A DNA stretch of 61,965 bases from Anaerolineales bacterium. GTDB taxonomy: Bacteria; Chloroflexota; Anaerolineae; Anaerolineales; UBA4823. The stretch is from assembly GCA_016932955.1 (NCBI GenBank), contig JAFGBV010000124.1, forward strand, positions 1-61,965, written 5' to 3'. The notes under the pieces were generated by a model that did no database searches, was not told the origin of the DNA, and was given only the letters and a program-made list of their open reading frames with translations. The translations under genes and the position numbers were made by a program. This document shows positions 60,137 to 61,965 of this stretch, one piece after another; position 1 is the stretch's first letter, and every line of letters begins with the position of its first letter.

Positions 60137-61093
60137 ATGTATAAGAAAATTGTCTTTCCGCTCGTTTTACTTGCGCTCCTGGGATCGGCCTGCGCATCTG
60201 CCCGCTCGTATGAGCCCGCAATGCAAGCCCCGATGGTTGAGGAGGTTTATTTTGAGGAAGAGCGCCCGGTGGAAGTATATGATTCTGCTGCGCCATCTGG
60301 AGCCTACGACGAGGGTGGATACGTTTCCTACGATGCCACGATCAGCTCTGCCCCTCCCACCGAAGAACGCATCGTGATCAAAAATGCTGATCTGAGTATC
60401 GCGGTGGATGACCCAACGAAATCCATGGAGCGCATCTCGCAATTAGCCGAGGAATATGGCGGCTATGTGGTGGCAGCCAATCTCTACCAGACCTACCTGG
60501 AAAGCGGTATCCAGGTTCCCCAGGCAAGCATCACCATCCGCGTTCCAGCTGGCAAGCTGAACGATGCAATGGAGCGCATCAAAGAAGAAACCAGCCAGCC
60601 GATCATCAGCGAGAGCATCAACAGCCAAGATGTGACCGCAGAGTACACCGATCTGCAATCTCGACTGCGCAACCTGCAAGCCGCCGAGACCCAACTGGTC
60701 GAGATCATGGGCGCCGCGGTGAAGACGGAAGACGTGCTGGCAGTGTACTCCCAGCTCACCGCGGTGCGCGAACAGATTGAGATCATTCAAGGGCAGATCC
60801 AATATTATGAACAATCCGCGGCGATGTCTGCCATCAGCGTGTCGCTTCTTACCAACGAGGCTGTGCAGCCGTTGACCATCGGTGGTTGGCAACCGGTGGG
60901 TGTTGCCAAGGATGCCGTGCAGGCGTTGATCAACGTGCTTAAGTTCCTGGTCAATGTTGCCATCTGGTCAGTGATCTTAATCATCCCGGTCGGCCTGCTC
61001 GTTTTCGGGCCACCCATCCTGATCATCCGCGCCCTGCTCAAGCGCCGTGCTCGCCGAAAGGCTCAAGCTGCACCGCCTGCTCCCCAGGCATAA
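60137..61093 (+). CDS. DUF4349 membrane lipoprotein
   Basis: The 318-residue protein has a lipoprotein-like signal (LLGSAC), an acidic/Pro linker to about 80, the DUF4349 core (RIVIKNADLSIAVDDPTKSM, EEYGGYVVAANLY, TIRVPAGKLNDAMERIKE, then a coiled coil VTAEYTDLQSRLRNLQAAET) and a C-terminal membrane helix with a RRARRKAQ cytosolic tail. ATG 60137 follows AGGAGGAG; an in-frame ATG (60116) would leave no signal peptide at the terminus. DUF4349 proteins are probably envelope stress or sensory components; activity is unknown. Confidence 0.9.
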   Translation: MYKKIVFPLVLLALLGSACASARSYEPAMQAPMVEEVYFEEERPVEVYDSAAPSGAYDEGGYVSYDATISSAPPTEERIVIKNADLSIAVDDPTKSMERISQLAEEYGGYVVAANLYQTYLESGIQVPQASITIRVPAGKLNDAMERIKEETSQPIISESINSQDVTAEYTDLQSRLRNLQAAETQLVEIMGAAVKTEDVLAVYSQLTAVREQIEIIQGQIQYYEQSAAMSAISVSLLTNEAVQPLTIGGWQPVGVAKDAVQALINVLKFLVNVAIWSVILIIPVGLLVFGPPILIIRALLKRRARRKAQAAPPAPQA

Positions 61094-61106
61094 ACATCTC
61101 AGCGCC

Positions 61107-61150
61107 AACAGGCTGCGAGCAAGAATCGATCCGCTCGCAGCCTGTTTTTT
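61107..61150 (+). terminator. rho-independent terminator
   Basis: AACAGGCTGCGAGC and its exact complement (61133-61146) form a 14-bp stem with a 12-nt loop and a T tail. Confidence 0.92.
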
Positions 61151-61165
61151 CTGCCATTTTTTGCG

Positions 61166-61171
61166 TATAAT
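61166..61171 (+). promoter_or_regulatory. -10 box, leaderless start of rsmG
   Basis: TATAAT is 6 nt before GTG 61178. The 15-nt block TATAATCGCCTGGTG differs at two positions from that of DUF951 (TATAATGCCCTGGTG). Confidence 0.7.
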
Positions 61172-61177
61172 CGCCTG

Positions 61178-61888
61178 GTGGACACCTATAATCAAATGTT
61201 GCAACGCCTGCTGGGATTGCGCCTGACCCCTGCCCAACTGGACGCGCTCACCCTGTACGAGCGCGAGCTACTCGACTGGAATACACGCTTTAACCTCACT
61301 GCCATCCGCAAAACGGAAGACGTGCACATCAAGCATTTCCTGGATTCGCTCACTTGCCTGCAGGCAATGCGCGAATCGCCAGGCGAGCGGCTGATCGATG
61401 TGGGCACGGGAGCGGGCTTTCCGGGCATCCCACTTAAGATCATCTTACCCAGGTTGCAACTCACCCTGGTCGAGTCAGTAGGCAAGAAAGCAGATTTCTG
61501 CCGTCATATGGTGGGAATGCTGGAACTGCAAGGAGTAGAAATAGTGCAAGAGCGGGCCGAGGTTATCGGCCAGCTTCCCGCCTATCGAGAGCGCTATGAT
61601 TGGGCCGTGGCGCGTGCCGTTGCAATCCTGCCGGTACTTGCCGAATACCTGCTACCCTTGGTGCGTGTGGGAGGCAATATGCTTGCCATGAAAGGCGAGA
61701 GCGGCCCCGCAGAAGCCCATACCGCTGAACGCGCCCTGCGAATCCTGGGCGGTCACCTGCGCCAACTGCTTCCCGTCACGCTGCCGGGCGTCAGCGAAGA
61801 GCGCTACTTGATCATCATCGATAAGATCGCTGCCACCCCGGCTGCTTATCCGCGGCGTATTGGCATGCCAGCAAAGAAACCACTCTAA
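61178..61888 (+). CDS. rsmG: 16S rRNA m7G527 methyltransferase
   Basis: The 236-residue protein has the RsmG signatures WNTRFNLTAIRKTEDV, HFLDSLTCLQ, DVGTGAGFPGIPLKI and VARAVAILPVLAEYLLPL with MKGESG. It methylates G527 of 16S rRNA at N7 with SAM. Start is GTG 61178, with no SD; a TATAAT box is 6 nt upstream. The sequence after the stop (61889-61965) shows no gene. Confidence 0.96.
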   Translation: MDTYNQMLQRLLGLRLTPAQLDALTLYERELLDWNTRFNLTAIRKTEDVHIKHFLDSLTCLQAMRESPGERLIDVGTGAGFPGIPLKIILPRLQLTLVESVGKKADFCRHMVGMLELQGVEIVQERAEVIGQLPAYRERYDWAVARAVAILPVLAEYLLPLVRVGGNMLAMKGESGPAEAHTAERALRILGGHLRQLLPVTLPGVSEERYLIIIDKIAATPAAYPRRIGMPAKKPL

Positions 61889-61965
61889 GGGGCTCTCTTC
61901 GTCACCCGCCCCCCGCTCACTTCCCAAACAGCCGTGCGGCTGACAAAATCCGTCGAAAAAAGATC

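Noticed and set aside
1..61965. tRNA or rRNA genes
   Set aside because: No cloverleaf-like or rRNA-like sequence was recognised in any intergenic gap; a tRNAscan run would be decisive.
61889..61965. A further gene at the window end
   Set aside because: Only 77 bases, with no start, domain or hairpin that can be supported.

Overview
The window looks like chromosome of a member of the Chloroflexota, most likely an Anaerolineae-type bacterium. Support: moderate GC, many secreted lipoproteins with Pro/Thr-rich linkers, LysM and SCP surface proteins, multi-GAF sensor kinases, a single-subunit Elp3, cdaA-cdaR beside der, and several leaderless genes. No phage, plasmid, CRISPR array, rRNA or tRNA was seen. 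The only mobile trace is a 117-bp MITE-like element at 13579-13695. The assignment rests on gene content, not on a marker gene.

Layout. 1-12.9 kb (+): a DUF362 protein cut by the window edge, a fused NapH/NapG-like polyferredoxin, a lipoprotein, a PucC-family transporter with an HTH/RsbRD-like regulator, three overlapping zinc-ribbon genes, an exported PLD-family protein, a HerA-like ATPase and a LysM lipoprotein. 13.0-26.3 kb: a NUDIX gene (+), then a long (-) run with the Opp peptide ABC transporter (oppABCDF), a CoaE-GNAT fusion, cdaA-cdaR, der, lepB and two small genes. 26.6-30.4 kb: a small Cys/His-rich gene (+), then M50 protease, HD, TyrA and Kbl-family genes (-). 30.4-34.7 kb (+): DUF951, a GT28 glycosyltransferase, an NBR1-Ig lipoprotein, rsmI and PGI/PMI. 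34.8-39.0 kb (-): ABC exporter, alpha/beta hydrolase, RarD-like. 39.2-45.4 kb: a putative short transcript, HAD, SixA, SCP-LysM surface protein, PncC, UvrC, a receiver and a 40-residue membrane protein. 45.4-54.0 kb (-): a kinase/receiver/hybrid-kinase operon and a eukaryote-type formate-THF ligase. 54.1-61.9 kb: Elp3 (-) divergent from a Trm9-like methyltransferase (+), then a subtilase, a phosphoesterase, a DUF4349 lipoprotein and RsmG.

Most striking points. (1) The Opp binding protein is circularly permuted: the C-terminal half of the family precedes the N-terminal half behind one signal peptide. The OppC permease of the same operon carries an extra extracytoplasmic domain of about 110 residues that resembles a binding-protein lobe. 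(2) Elp3 and a methyltransferase with Trm9/ALKBH8 signatures are transcribed divergently from one overlapping -10 box, both apparently leaderless. This suggests a two-gene bacterial route to mcm5U34 in tRNA. (3) A TATAAT-N6-8-start arrangement without Shine-Dalgarno recurs at seven genes. (4) Two lipoprotein genes have good sigma-54 -24/-12 promoter matches. (5) A 200-nt promoter-ORF-hairpin-terminator unit lies at 39.2-39.4 kb.

All assignments come from reading the sequence and from remembered family features; no database search was run.
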